The notes: generated by a model not told the origin, from the letters alone. Positions 26,460 to 35,187 are shown, numbered from the stretch's first letter. The stretch: DNA of 64,000 nt from Symbiodinium natans (GCA_905221605.1 CAJNDS010001557.1:1231501-1295500), one strand, 5' to 3'. Program-made: numbers and translations.

Positions 26460-29400
26460 TCAATGTCCACGAGTTAACCGAATACCGTACCGTCAGACAA
26501 GTCAAAACCCTCTGCGACGAGGGGGGAAAGGTACTTGTTTACGCGTCGCTGCCGGGTCAAGGCAGTGATAAGTGCTTTCGTTCGGTTAGGACTATTTCAC
26601 GTTTGCTGAAAAATTACCGCATTGATGTTATTTTGCATGTGCATGATTCTGTCAAAAATGAAGGTCTGCGCAACTTTATGACACTTCGATGCCCACATCA
26701 GTTTGCACGCATTGGACATGATATTTTCATGTGCTCGTTTGCAGGGTTTACAGCAGAGACCAAGGTCAGAAACGAACCAGACGCGGTGCATGATCACAGC
26801 ACTAAGGACGGCATCATCCAGAGCATCATTCATTCATGGAAGAGTGGTAAGCTCCACAATGTACGCCCAAAAGAAGTTGTAGACCTAAGTTCTCTTGCCT
26901 GCCCCTGCATTGCGGGTCGAAAGACCACGCCGAGCACAATGTCCGCCGCTCTCTACCTGAAGGGCGACACCCCGCGTGAGGACTGTGCCTCATGGTGGAT
27001 TGGCTCCTTGTGGAGGGCTGTGTTTGCTGAAGAGTTCCGTTTCAGCATTAACCCCTTCTACACCCAGGGCATCCGATACCTGTACAATGAAGTCCCGGTC
27101 CAGACAGCAACGTCACTGGCCATCAAGGACAATTCTACAGTGTCGGATATTGCCCGCCTAGCGGCTGTGGCCGATGAGGGTCTTGCCCTCTTGCATCCTG
27201 CCTCGGGAAGAGGTAGCATTCGGCAGCTGTTAGTCGTGGGTGACTCAACCCTCTACTTCAAGGCCGGCGCCAAAACAGCATCCACGATTGCTGAGGACCT
27301 CGAGGCAATGACCTCCACGGGGGCCCCTTTGGATCACTACGCCACGGTGCGAGTGCTGCCAATTTGGGGAAGCAACCTCCGGAAGATCAGGGACACCGTG
27401 GTCGAAACCTTCGACGAAATGGTGGCCCAGTTGCCCCCTGAACAGCAGGAACAGCAGGTGATCGACATACTGGTTGTCTGGCAGGGAAATGAGCTCTTCG
27501 GCAACTATGGGGTCTTTATTCCCCCGGATCTCCAGTACTGGAACATGCCCCCGGAAGGCTACGCCGCTGAGGGCGATTGGTCGCAGATTGCCAGTGGAGT
27601 GTGTGGCAACATCCGACGAATCGCCGCCCTCAATGGCAGGCCGTGCTGCGGTGCGATCTCGTTCACTGGACCAGGGCGTGCAACGTATTATAGTTTGCCA
27701 CACCAATGGGAGGAAACTATGAAAGTGTTGCTTTCTTACGCCAAGGGTCAGGGGTGCAACGTCTTCGAGTTTGCGAACATGGCTGGTGAGCTGCCCCTCT
27801 ACGATGTGTACCACTTTCGGGAGGACAGGGAAAGCCGCAGCCGCCTGGCAAACTACCTGGCAGCACTGTCGGTTCTGGCCGCAGTGCAGGACATGGTCCA
27901 GCACGTTCCGGAGGATCTGCTGCAGGAGCTTGCCCGTGATTACCCCTTTCGTGAGGGTGGGCGCTACAGAGTCCCTGCTGAGTTCGAGTCCGAGTGGTCG
28001 AAGAGTAGCGCCGGCTATCGACACATGATTCCGGCACGGGCCTTCACTCTTGAACCTTGGCAGAGGACTATTGCTCCAGATACCGAACCGTATGTGGAGT
28101 TGTCGCAAGAGCAGGTCGCTCGCGAGACGAGCAACTACCGCCTGGGAGGCCACAAGCAATGGCACCTAAGGCGAGATGCGGACAAACAATACCAGTCCAA
28201 GGCCCGCGACGCTGATCTTGCGTCCCGAAAGGGAACGCCGGCTTCGAGCTCAAAAGATCCAGAACCTGATGGTGAGGGAAACATAGAGCTCGACAGTCGC
28301 TCGTTTGAGCAGGTCAAGCGCCGGGCACCGTGGATCGTCCCCTATCCCAAGGTGAAGTCGTCCAAAACCGAGAAGAGGGGTAGCCCTGCGAAAGCAGAGG
28401 CCGAGCCGTCTCTTTTCGTTGATGACGTGGAAGACTACCACCTTGGGTGGTCCCGATCTGAAGAACTCATTTTTGATGAGATGCGAGGAATCAACCGCGA
28501 TGACTTCAACTCAATTCCGTTCGACGACCCCAGAATGGTCCACGTGCTTCAGGCAGAGTTGAAGCCTGAAGAGGAAGCCGACATTCCCCATCACATCATG
28601 AAGGGGATCACCGGTTTGGTCAGAGGCCATCGCTCGGGGCGATCGTGGGATCGGACATGGATGCTCGTTGATGAACTCATCGACATCGTGTTGGCGCGGT
28701 GCAAGATTCTTCTAGGGACAAGAAGCATCTTCTCGATCGTCTACCATGACAACAAAGCGAGATTCTCACTTCGGTGTATGCCAGATGCTCTTCGCTCCCA
28801 GGCACTTGGCCAGGACCTTTACCCGGTCTGGATCCATTGTGCCCAGGGCCACGCCCAATCGGCCCGAGACCGCTACACAGACACAGACCTCGCAGTGTCC
28901 TGGCTTAGCCCTAAAAGTCAAGAGGAGATTGGAGATACCGCCACCTTCGCAGGTAGGCCGCTATTACCAATTGAAAAATGTCCTCCCCGACTGTACCACA
29001 GGACTACCAGAGATGCTGCGCTGGCAATTGTCGAAGGGTCAATGAAACCTGGGTTTGGAGACTCGGGCAAGGCACACAACTATTTTGCCCTTGCAGCGCT
29101 CGAGGACCTCCAGGTCAAAAGTGGAGTGCGTGCCGACCTTCCCATCGAAATCGTCTACGAGACGAAGCTTGTACTGCAGCACGCATGGCTTTTCATCTCC
29201 GAGAGCGACGGCGTCCTCTGTTCAGAAGAAGTCCCTGGCACATGTGCACTCTACGTGCGCGACACTAGGGACGGATCCTACATTTGGACCAGGCCGTCAA
29301 CCGAAGGGTCATCTAGCCCAGCTAACGCTGAGGCCGATGATCCGATGGAGAATGATCAGCCAAGCACTGCAGTGACCGAAGATGCTGAGGCAATTGATCA

Positions 29401-30394
29401 GGCAGCTTCGAGCCAGAGCGGTACAAGCTATGCGAAAAGGGTATGCCCCAAGTGCGCGCACGACTACCTCATCGGCCAGACCCTTTGCATCCATTGCGGT
29501 CAGTCCTTTATTACCCCTCGCTCCCAACTCCATCGCAGAAAGCTGCAATCGGCACGTTACTTCGCAAAGGAATGTGCTGCAGCATCGTTGGGCCGGCACC
29601 ATCGGGATCTCTCAGACAGCGACATCCTTCAGGAGATGCGGAGAGATGCAGGTACCCGTGGAGCCATTTCGCCTGAGGCCGAAACGCTCGCTAAAGCAAA
29701 GCAGATGGCCAAGCGTGCACGTAATTTGGGCTTCGAGGGCATAATGGACAGGTTCCGCGGTGACGCACAGTTCGCACTCCAAATGATTGACCAAGGTCAT
29801 GGAGTTGACGACATGCGTGTGTTCCAACTTCTAATTAACGCCGCTCTGCCAAATGAAGGAAGAACTGAGGCACAACGTCGCCTAGGGGTAGGATCCCATG
29901 GCACTGGTGCCCGATTCCAGGCAGACAATCCGTTTACTACAGCTCGACTGATTTTCGTGAATTGCACGCCTCAAGAGTTGATTGCTGCGGGTCTAGCGAC
30001 CACGCCGGACGATCCTGCCTTCGTAGTGTCTTGGATCGGGGCCATCATGAGCTTGGAGGACTTCATCCAGATCCTTGCGAAGTCCGACACGATTCATCGC
30101 TTGGTCACCTTCACTGGAACGGAGCCGACCAAAGGCAGCTCTCGATGGTCCCTCGACGAGAATCGGGCATGGATTCTCGATCTGATCCTCAAGAACCAGG
30201 GACCAGCGGAGAGAGCCTACCTGGCGAAGGACGAGGATGCCCAGCGGTCACGTGAGGCACAGGCAAAGATTGCGTCAGCCAAGCCGAAGGGAAGGGGAAA
30301 GGGCGAGCAGAACCGTGGCGAGCAGTACCGTGCCCCACGCTATGAATGGACGGATAGCTATCGCCAGGGGGGACGATGGAATCGTCAGTGGTGA
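26219..30394 (+). CDS. Multidomain cargo protein (ORF4): SGNH-like, KptA-like, zinc ribbon
   Basis: An open frame of about 1,390 codons in -1 phase to ORF3, overlapping its end. Open from 26219 and with no convincing ATG at its start, so it may be reached by frameshift or may begin further in. Residues are numbered from codon 26237. Residues 80-180 hold a fold of unknown family (KVLVYASLPGQGS...CPHQFARIGHDIFMCSFAG). Residues 330-540 resemble an SGNH hydrolase (G335-D-S337, G378, G417-N418, D523-V-Y-H526). Residues 855-1010 resemble KptA/Tpt1 RNA 2'-phosphotransferase. A zinc ribbon is C1070-x2-C1073-x10-C1084-x2-C1087. The last 60 residues are basic and Gly/Arg/Tyr-rich, ending in a stop at 30394. 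Such cargo is not part of standard Copia elements. Confidence 0.75.
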   Translation, partial: QACCSPVDWKQVLNHCVYSSWISPNRFDTVSAATALGLQAKPNYWLAVCCSPAYAEAGCAQRCRNCVWDTSVPKLHGVTIVNVHELTEYRTVRQVKTLCDEGGKVLVYASLPGQGSDKCFRSVRTISRLLKNYRIDVILHVHDSVKNEGLRNFMTLRCPHQFARIGHDIFMCSFAGFTAETKVRNEPDAVHDHSTKDGIIQSIIHSWKSGKLHNVRPKEVVDLSSLACPCIAGRKTTPSTMSAALYLKGDTPREDCASWWIGSLWRAVFAEEFRFSINPFYTQGIRYLYNEVPVQTATSLAIKDNSTVSDIARLAAVADEGLALLHPASGRGSIRQLLVVGDSTLYFKAGAKTASTIAEDLEAMTSTGAPLDHYATVRVLPIWGSNLRKIRDTVVETFDEMVAQLPPEQQEQQVIDILVVWQGNELFGNYGVFIPPDLQYWNMPPEGYAAEGDWSQIASGVCGNIRRIAALNGRPCCGAISFTGPGRATYYSLPHQWEETMKVLLSYAKGQGCNVFEFANMAGELPLYDVYHFREDRESRSRLANYLAALSVLAAVQDMVQHVPEDLLQELARDYPFREGGRYRVPAEFESEWSKSSAGYRHMIPARAFTLEPWQRTIAPDTEPYVELSQEQVARETSNYRLGGHKQWHLRRDADKQYQSKARDADLASRKGTPASSSKDPEPDGEGNIELDSRSFEQVKRRAPWIVPYPKVKSSKTEKRGSPAKAEAEPSLFVDDVEDYHLGWSRSEELIFDEMRGINRDDFNSIPFDDPRMVHVLQAELKPEEEADIPHHIMKGITGLVRGHRSGRSWDRTWMLVDELIDIVLARCKILLGTRSIFSIVYHDNKARFSLRCMPDALRSQALGQDLYPVWIHCAQGHAQSARDRYTDTDLAVSWLSPKSQEEIGDTATFAGRPLLPIEKCPPRLYHRTTRDAALAIVEGSMKPGFGDSGKAHNYFALAALEDLQVKSGVRADLPIEIVYETKLVLQHAWLFISESDGVLCSEEVPGTCALYVRDTRDGSYIWTRPSTEGSSSPANAEADDPMENDQPSTAVTEDAEAIDQAASSQSGTSYAKRVCPKCAHDYLIGQTLCIHCGQSFITPRSQLHRRKLQSARYFAKECAAASLGRHHRDLSDSDILQEMRRDAGTRGAISPEAETLAKAKQMAKRARNLGFEGIMDRFRGDAQFALQMIDQGHGVDDMRVFQLLINAALPNEGRTEAQRRLGVGSHGTGARFQADNPFTTARLIFVNCTPQELIAAGLATTPDDPAFVVSWIGAIMSLEDFIQILAKSDTIHRLVTFTGTEPTKGSSRWSLDENRAWILDLILKNQGPAERAYLAKDEDAQRSREAQAKIASAKPKGRGKGEQNRGEQYRAPRYEWTDSYRQGGRWNRQW
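27218..27856 (+). other. SGNH-hydrolase-like domain
   Basis: ORF4 residues about 328-540. The four SGNH blocks are present in order: LLVVGDSTL (block I, nucleophile S337), WGSNLRKI (block II, G378), LVVWQGNELFG (block III, N418) and LYDVYHFRED (block V, D523 and H526). The family includes esterases, lipases and acetylhydrolases. An esterase of this kind is known in ORF1 of CR1-like non-LTR elements, but its presence in a Copia element is unexpected. The substrate is unknown. Confidence 0.62.
28799..29266 (+). other. KptA/Tpt1-like domain (RNA 2'-phosphotransferase fold)
   Basis: ORF4 residues about 855-1010. Motifs in KptA order: FSLRCMPD, VWIHCAQGHAQS (compare I-R-A-N-Q-G-H-S), PPRLYHRTTRDAALAIVEG (compare L-Y-H-G-T), AHNYFALA in place of H-V-H-L-S, then WLFISESDGVLCSEEVP (compare F..S.N.V.L...V-P). 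KptA/Tpt1 removes 2'-phosphates from RNA using NAD+. H872 and H921 are retained; the catalytic arginines could not be placed with certainty, so activity is open. Confidence 0.58.
29444..29497 (+). other. Zinc ribbon in ORF4
   Basis: CPKC followed after ten residues by CIHC (C1070, C1073, C1084 and C1087), a typical treble-clef or ribbon spacing. It probably aids nucleic-acid or protein binding. Confidence 0.75.
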
Positions 30395-30885
30395 AACCAC
30401 TCCCCCGCCCCTTTCAAGCTGTAGCGCCATATTTTCATCGATGAAGCCGAGTTGCAGGCAAATCCGACTGATATCGCCCCGCTAACGCGGAGGCCAATAT
30501 TTATTGTTGCTTTGCACAAGTAGAAAGATGAATCTTCTTTTCGCCTAATTTCCAACTGGTCACATCGTGACAACTCCGAAACTACCGGCGCCGCACCTCA
30601 ATTTAACGGCTGACGGTACCAATTCGATCCTCACCTCCGGGTTTGACGCGATCGTTGGAGTTTATAAGTGCAAGCATTTTCGGACTTTTGTTTGCCCTCG
30701 GAGCAAAATCGAATTCACATGTGTCTGACGTGCTGCTGTTGAGCATGTCTTAGTGAACACAAACACTTTTCTACTCCCGCGAGGTGATCGCTTGCCCGTC
30801 GCAAGACGAGGCCGATGTGCGCTCAGTGATGTTTCAGGGTTGCAGTGCAGTCCGCCTTCCCATTGCCAATACTCGGCGAGGGGGG
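30395..30885 (+). other. 3' untranslated region of the retrotransposon
   Basis: 491 bases between the ORF4 stop and the 3' LTR. No conserved domain is seen in any frame; the minus-strand frames 30385-30573 and 30662-30898 are incidental. It ends in the polypurine tract. Confidence 0.7.
30875..30885 (+). promoter_or_regulatory. Polypurine tract
   Basis: GGCGAGGGGGG lies immediately before the TG of the 3' LTR, as expected of the plus-strand DNA primer. A similar ggcgagagggg stands by chance a few bases outside the 5' LTR (18787-18797). Confidence 0.8.
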
Positions 30886-31058
30886 TGTAATTTTGCATTG
30901 CGATAACCCTTGCATTTTAACATCATGTGCATATCGTCCCGTTGCATTACCTCGCAAGCCCTCTGCAGTAGAAAATAGAGCGTTCGCTCCTGCATGGCTT
31001 AACGGTATTATCAACTCAGTGCTTGTGATTACACCTTGGAGTTTCCCTGATAACTATA
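30886..31058 (+). repeat. 3' LTR, 173 bp
   Basis: Identical to the 5' LTR at all 173 positions. The open frame 30845-31138 running through it is the same incidental reading as at the 5' LTR. Confidence 0.97.
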
Positions 31059-31063
31059 ATCCC
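31059..31063. repeat. Target-site duplication, right copy
   Basis: ATCCC, matching 18803-18807. Removing the element and one copy restores a continuous 'ggttact-atccc-tgtactacat' target. Confidence 0.9.
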
Positions 31064-31925
31064 TGTACTACATACCCCCTGGCAAAGCTCCCAGGCATAC
31101 CCATTCGTTTGAAAGAGGTCCCCTGCATTGAGGCCTAAAGCAAAAAACCCTAGCACCCTATCTGCCTCCCCAAAACTCAAACCCGAAATCCTAAACCCTA
31201 AGCCTTACTTCTTCCAGCACCACAAGCCCTGAGCCCCAAACCCTAAGAGCCCGAAACGAAAAAACGATCAAGAAACCCCCTAAAGCACCCAAACCCCCTT
31301 AGGAGTGGCTTTACAGGAAAGGACATAAAGAAGCCCCCTAAAGCACCCAAACCCCCCCTGGGAGTGGGCCCCCCAAAGGAAAGGACATCTTCTTACTGCG
31401 GAGCCGCACGGGCAGCCTCACTCTCGCCCCTCAGACTTGCCTGCTCGGAGAGAGGCCCCCCCCCCCCCCCCAAATTTCCGGGAGCCCGAAGTTTCCCCAA
31501 AGTTGGGAGCCCTGAAATATCGGGTTTAGGGTTTAGGGTTTAGGGTTTAGAGCCTCAACCCTAAACCCTGAACCCGGATCCTGCCATAGAGCCCCGCACC
31601 TGAACAAGAATGATCTTCGCATGCGGGCCTGCATTTCGTATTTTTAAACGATGCGCCCAAAAGACTGTCCCACCTAATGCTGCCAGAGGCGACCCAGCCA
31701 ACAACTTTCGACGGCACGGTTTCGATTTGTCCGGGTTTCGAAGACCGCACCCTCGTTTCTTTTGTAGGCTACCTGGGACGTCCCCAAAAGGGCCCTTCTA
31801 TCCTCACATGCGCCAACCCAGGCAAAAGATGCCCTTAAGCCCCAAAACCCTAAACCCTAAAAACTAACCCTAGACCCTCAACCCTAAACCCTAAACCCTA
31901 AACCCTAAACTGCATCCCCGGGCTC
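31064..31925. other. Intron remainder after the retrotransposon
   Basis: Degenerate CCCTAAA units (31140-31300), two near-identical 50-base segments (31273-31325 and 31330-31385, both with ccctaaagcacccaaacccc), a C homopolymer (31456-31471), TTTAGGG units (31523-31550) and a CCCTAAA array (31846-31912). The open frames 31547-31750 and 31610-31867 are unrecognised. Confidence 0.5.
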
Positions 31926-31929
31926 AAAG

Positions 31930-32015
31930 AGGCAGCTTGAAAGTCGTGGTTCCCTCAACTGCCCCTGTTGCGTTTAAGTACTCCCCGGCTTGGATGAAGC
32001 GCCCAAACCGCAAGT
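31930..32015 (+). CDS. Exon after the retrotransposon, cold-shock gene (inferred)
   Basis: The open frame after 'gctcaaag' reads SLKVVVPSTAPVAFKYSPAW and continues with a basic end (MKRPNRK). It stops at GT made with the TTTAGGG array that starts at 32016. A CCCTAAA array lies upstream. It appears coding by composition, but no domain is named. It would be the first exon downstream of the inserted element. Confidence 0.45.
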
Positions 32016-32082
32016 GTTTAGGGTTTAGGGTTTAGGGTTTAGGGTTTAGGGTTTAGGGTTTAGGGTTTAGGGTTTAGGGTTG
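32016..32082. repeat. Telomere-like array, TTTAGGG strand
   Basis: Nine perfect units beginning at the exon end. Confidence 0.97.
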
Positions 32083-32436
32083 CAGGTCCCCAAACCCGCC
32101 TCTCGACCTTGATTGAAGCCCCAAACTCTCCTTCAGGGAGCCCTGGGAGGCCCTGTACTGTAGCACCTTAAGGCTTTTGAACTGCAAACCCTGAGCCCCT
32201 AACCCTAAACCCTAAACCCTAAACCCTAAACCCTAAACTTTGAGCCCCTTAACCCTCAAACCCTGAACCTTCACCCGAGGGCCTGAACTCAATCCCCACA
32301 TCTTCAGCTTTTTGAGTTCGAAAGCCTAACCTGAAACTCTGAGAAACCAAAAGACCTAACCCTTAAAACCCCAAACCCTAAGCCCTTAGCCCTAAACCCT
32401 AAACCCTAAGCCTCACTTAGGCCCGAGGATCCCAAG

Positions 32437-32472
32437 TGACCTTCACCGTGGAACAGGGCACGAAAGGCGCCC
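32437..32472 (+). CDS. Exon: C-terminal strand of a cold-shock domain
   Basis: After 'atcccaag' the frame reads TFTVEQGTKGA (preceded by a split codon that could give Val), ending near GT (GTTTGG). V-T-F-x-V-E-x-G-x-K-G-x-x-A is the standard beta-4/beta-5 end of cold-shock domains. It could complete domain 1, whose start is at 16960, across the retrotransposon-bearing intron. Confidence 0.55.
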
Positions 32473-32745
32473 GTTTGGGGGCATTCTGACTTTATAGGGT
32501 TTGGGGTTTATTGAAATGGTTTAGGGTTTAGGGTTAGTACTTTATAGGGTTTGGGGTAAATACGCAGTAAAACGACAACAGCGACGTCTCCATCTTCTCA
32601 TCTAACCCCAAACCCAAGACCCTAAATTAGGCTCCTGCTTTTTATGGCGTAGACCTTGAGCCTGCACCCAAGGCACCCCAACTGACCCTAAACCCTAAGC
32701 CCTAAGCCCTAAACCCTAAACCCTAAACCCCAAACCCAAGATCAG

Positions 32746-32818
32746 CTACCCCAAGAGCACGCAACTCCTCCCGGCCGCCTCGGCTGAAACCCGCAACTCT
32801 CGACCCAACTTCGGGCTT
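32746..32818 (+). CDS. Candidate linker exon
   Basis: Between 'agatcag' and GT (GTCTAG), flanked by CCCTAAA (32690-32735) and TTTAGGG (32822-32891). It reads YPKSTQLLPAASAETRNSR and continues PNFGL; probably a disordered linker between cold-shock domains. Confidence 0.38.
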
Positions 32819-32821
32819 GTC

Positions 32822-32891
32822 TAGGGTTTAGGGTTTAGGGTTTAGGGTTTAGGGTTTAGGGTTTAGGGTTTAGGGTTTAGGGTTTAGGGTT
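32822..32891. repeat. Telomere-like array, TTTAGGG strand
   Basis: Ten perfect units. Confidence 0.97.
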
Positions 32892-33045
32892 TCCCAAACC
32901 TACACAATGAACAGCGACAAAGCCGAAGATGCCTAAACCCCCAAGCCGGAAGCTGAATGCCAGATCGGAAAGCCTACCTGCAGCCCCTCATTGAGGGATG
33001 TTTTTTTTTCCCAGACCCCAGACCCCAGACCCCAAACCCCAAACC

Positions 33046-33148
33046 CCAAACCCTAAACCCTAAACCCTAAACCCTAAACCCTAAACCCTAAACCCTAAAC
33101 CCTAAACCCTAAACCCTAAACCCTAAACCCTAAACCCTAAACCCTAAA
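33046..33148. repeat. Telomere-like array, CCCTAAA strand
   Basis: About 15 perfect units preceded by CCCCAAA and CCCCAGA variants from 33013. With 32822-32891 it forms an inverted pair around a 120-base spacer. Confidence 0.97.
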
Positions 33149-33788
33149 CACTACACTAAGCCCTGTCCAAGCCGTAAGATCCTAGTGGCCTACGGAGGTC
33201 CTGAGGCTGCAAATGTCCAGCTGGTGCAGGCGCCCGAGTCGAGGCGCATGAGGGGGGGCCGGGAGGGAGGGGGGGGGAGCTCCTTTCGGGTTAGGGCTTA
33301 GGGCTTAGGGCTTAGGGTTTAGGGTTTAGGGTTTAGGGTTTAGGGTTTAAGGACCAAGAATGTTGAGTTTGTAGTGCCGTTGTAGGGTACAGGGTCCCCA
33401 GACCCCGAGCCATAAACCCTGTGTAAGTCCCACTAAACAGCCAAATCGAGCGGGCCCTTCAGGGAATCGGGGTTAGGGATTAGGGTGCAGGGCTTTGCAT
33501 TTTGGGTTTAGGGTATTCGGGCATTAGGGTTTTCGGGTTTTAGGGTTTAGTTAGGGTTTAAGGGTTTAAGGGTTTAGGGTTTAGGGTTTAGGGTTTAGCT
33601 GCATGGTTGAAGGCTGAGGGATCTAAACCCCAAACCCGGTCCAGCTGCGGAAAGACCGCCCGATAAGCCTCCTCATTGTCTTATTTAGACTCTATAGGCT
33701 CTAGAGTTTAGAGTGTAAAGTGTAGGCTTTCCGCCTGCTCCAAAGAATCCCAGGCCCCAAACCACACCTGTCATTCTCTCTGCAGCAG

Positions 33789-33832
33789 GTTCCGGGGCAC
33801 TGTGAAATCTTGGAACCCGCAGCGGGGTTGGG
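33789..33832 (+). CDS. Exon: cold-shock domain 2, strand beta-1
   Basis: After 'ctctgcagcag' the frame reads FRGTVKSWNPQRGW and ends at a GC splice site (TTGGG|GCAACT). G-T-V-K-S-W-N-P-x-R-G-W-G is a clear cold-shock signature. The spliced codon G+GA (Gly) joins it to the exon at 34678, continuing into HIEC. Reading past the GC site gives a stop within five codons, which supports GC as the donor. Confidence 0.78.
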
Positions 33833-33875
33833 GCAACTTCGGCTGACCTAACCTTGGCTCTCAGGGGCTTGTAGG

Positions 33876-33946
33876 GTTTAGGGTTTAGGGTTTAGGGTTT
33901 AGGGTTTAGGGTTTAGGGTTTAGGGTTTAGGGTTTAGGGTTTAGGG
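33876..33946. repeat. Telomere-like array, TTTAGGG strand
   Basis: Ten perfect units just inside the intron after the exon at 33789. Confidence 0.97.
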
Positions 33947-34677
33947 CTAGGGCTTCGAGGCTTTGAGCCCTCAAAGCCCCCTAAACCCAGGAGCTCTAAG
34001 CCCCCAAAACCCTCGTCCGCTTCGCGCCGGGATCCTCTGTCCCAACTCGTCCAAGCAACTCTGCCACCCCCCTCTGCAAAGCTTCGCCCCTATGAGCTGC
34101 TGAGACCTCAAGCCTGCCCCCCTCCCTCCGTCACCCTAAACCCTAAACCCTAAACCCTAAACTCTGAACCCTGAACCCTAAACCCTAAACCCTAAACCCT
34201 AAACCCTAAACCCTGAGCCTGAAACCCTACAAGCCCGAAGCTCAAGTAGCACAGAATTCCTAGGGAGATTTTAGCTGCTTGGTTCAGGATCCAGGGAATT
34301 CCGCAGATTCTTTGAGGGTCTCGGGTTTCGCGATTTGGGGGTTTAGGGCGTCTTGAGGCCTCCATTTGGGAAGCTAGGGTTCGGGGCATCAGGGGTTTAG
34401 GGTTTGGGGTTTAGGGTTTAGGGTTTAGGGTTTAGGCTTTAGGGTTTAGGGTTTAGGGTTTATCGGGGATCATAAAAGTTTACAGGGCTTATAGGGCTTA
34501 GGTATGTTTGCATGCAGTTTGTTTTGCTTGCTTGTTGCGTTTCGTTGGAAACCCTAAGCCCTAAATCCCGAAACAATCCTGAGCTAACCCTAAGCAACCC
34601 TAAAGGCCTTCTCCCTGCAGCCTAAAGCCCTAAACCCCAAACCCCCTTTGGTCCTCTCTGTACTTTTGGTGACCGAG

Positions 34678-34718
34678 GACATATTGAATGCGCCGCCACC
34701 CAGGAGGTGTATGGCAAG
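34678..34718 (+). CDS. Exon: cold-shock domain 2, RNP1 to RNP2
   Basis: After 'gaccgag' and in phase with 33832, the frame reads HIECAATQEVYGK. This continues the cold-shock domain through RNP1 (G-H-I-E-C) to the Y-G-K that opens RNP2. If the exon ends at 34718 the intron begins GACCAG, a GA donor, and the next exon gives YGK followed by DIFL, the expected sequence. If it ends at 34724 the donor is GT (GTTCAG) and two extra residues, D-Q, are inserted. Confidence 0.75.
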
Positions 34719-35149
34719 GACCAGGTTCAGGGTTTAGGGTTTAGGGTTTAGGGTTTAGGGTTTAGGGTTTAGGGTTTAGGGTTTAGGGTCCGTATACCTA
34801 AACCCTAAACCCTAAACCCTGTATCCCGGGCGTTCACGTATTCTATTTGCCCCCTTCTTGGGTTCAGAGCCCTTGGCCCCAGAAGCTTTCACGGGTTCAA
34901 TGCTTCTCTGGCGCCCAAAACCCTTGAACCCGTGAATGCTTCTGGGGTTGTTGTTCTCTCCTTGTCAACTCACCGCTAGATCCTCGAAACATGAGAAATG
35001 CATGCACGCTTGTGCCCTACTTTATTTACAGCGTAAACAATAAACGCCACTGAGGCCTCAACCCTAAAGCCAAAACCGTAAACCCACTAAACCCCCTAAA
35101 CCCTCTAAACCCTCTAAAACCTCTAAACCCTAAACCCTATAGTCTTCAG

Positions 35150-35187
35150 GACATCTTTCTGATGCGGTCCGCACTCGTCGGTGGGCA
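35150..35187 (+). CDS. Exon: cold-shock domain 2, RNP2 region
   Basis: After 'gtcttcag' the frame reads DIFLMRSALVGG and a split codon CA, ending at GT (GTGTAA). D-I/V-F-L is RNP2, the second RNA-contact motif. With the exons at 33789 and 34678 it makes one nearly continuous cold-shock domain. The exon for the last two strands was not identified with certainty. Confidence 0.72.

Larger units (their letters stand above)
18808..31058 (+). mobile_element. Complete LTR retrotransposon, Copia-type, 12,251 bp
   Basis: The element is bounded by two identical 173-bp LTRs and a 5-bp target duplication. Internal order is Gag with zinc fingers, aspartic protease, integrase (partial), reverse transcriptase and RNase H. 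Integrase before reverse transcriptase identifies the Copia (Pseudoviridae) superfamily rather than Gypsy. It is long for Copia (usually about 5-6 kb) because of about 5 kb of extra coding sequence after RNase H, holding 2OG-oxygenase-like, SGNH-hydrolase-like and KptA-like domains plus a zinc ribbon. Identical LTRs mean a recent insertion. Its codon use is more balanced than the surrounding exons and it contains no telomere-like repeats. It lies in the same orientation as the flanking exons, apparently within an intron of the cold-shock gene. Confidence 0.95.

Noticed and set aside
19249-30255. Antisense and alternate-frame open frames inside the retrotransposon
   Set aside because: They are shadows of the long sense frames; none shows its own domains.
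18808-31058. Gypsy-type element or endogenous virus
   Set aside because: Integrase precedes reverse transcriptase, RNase H is of Copia type, and no envelope-like frame exists.
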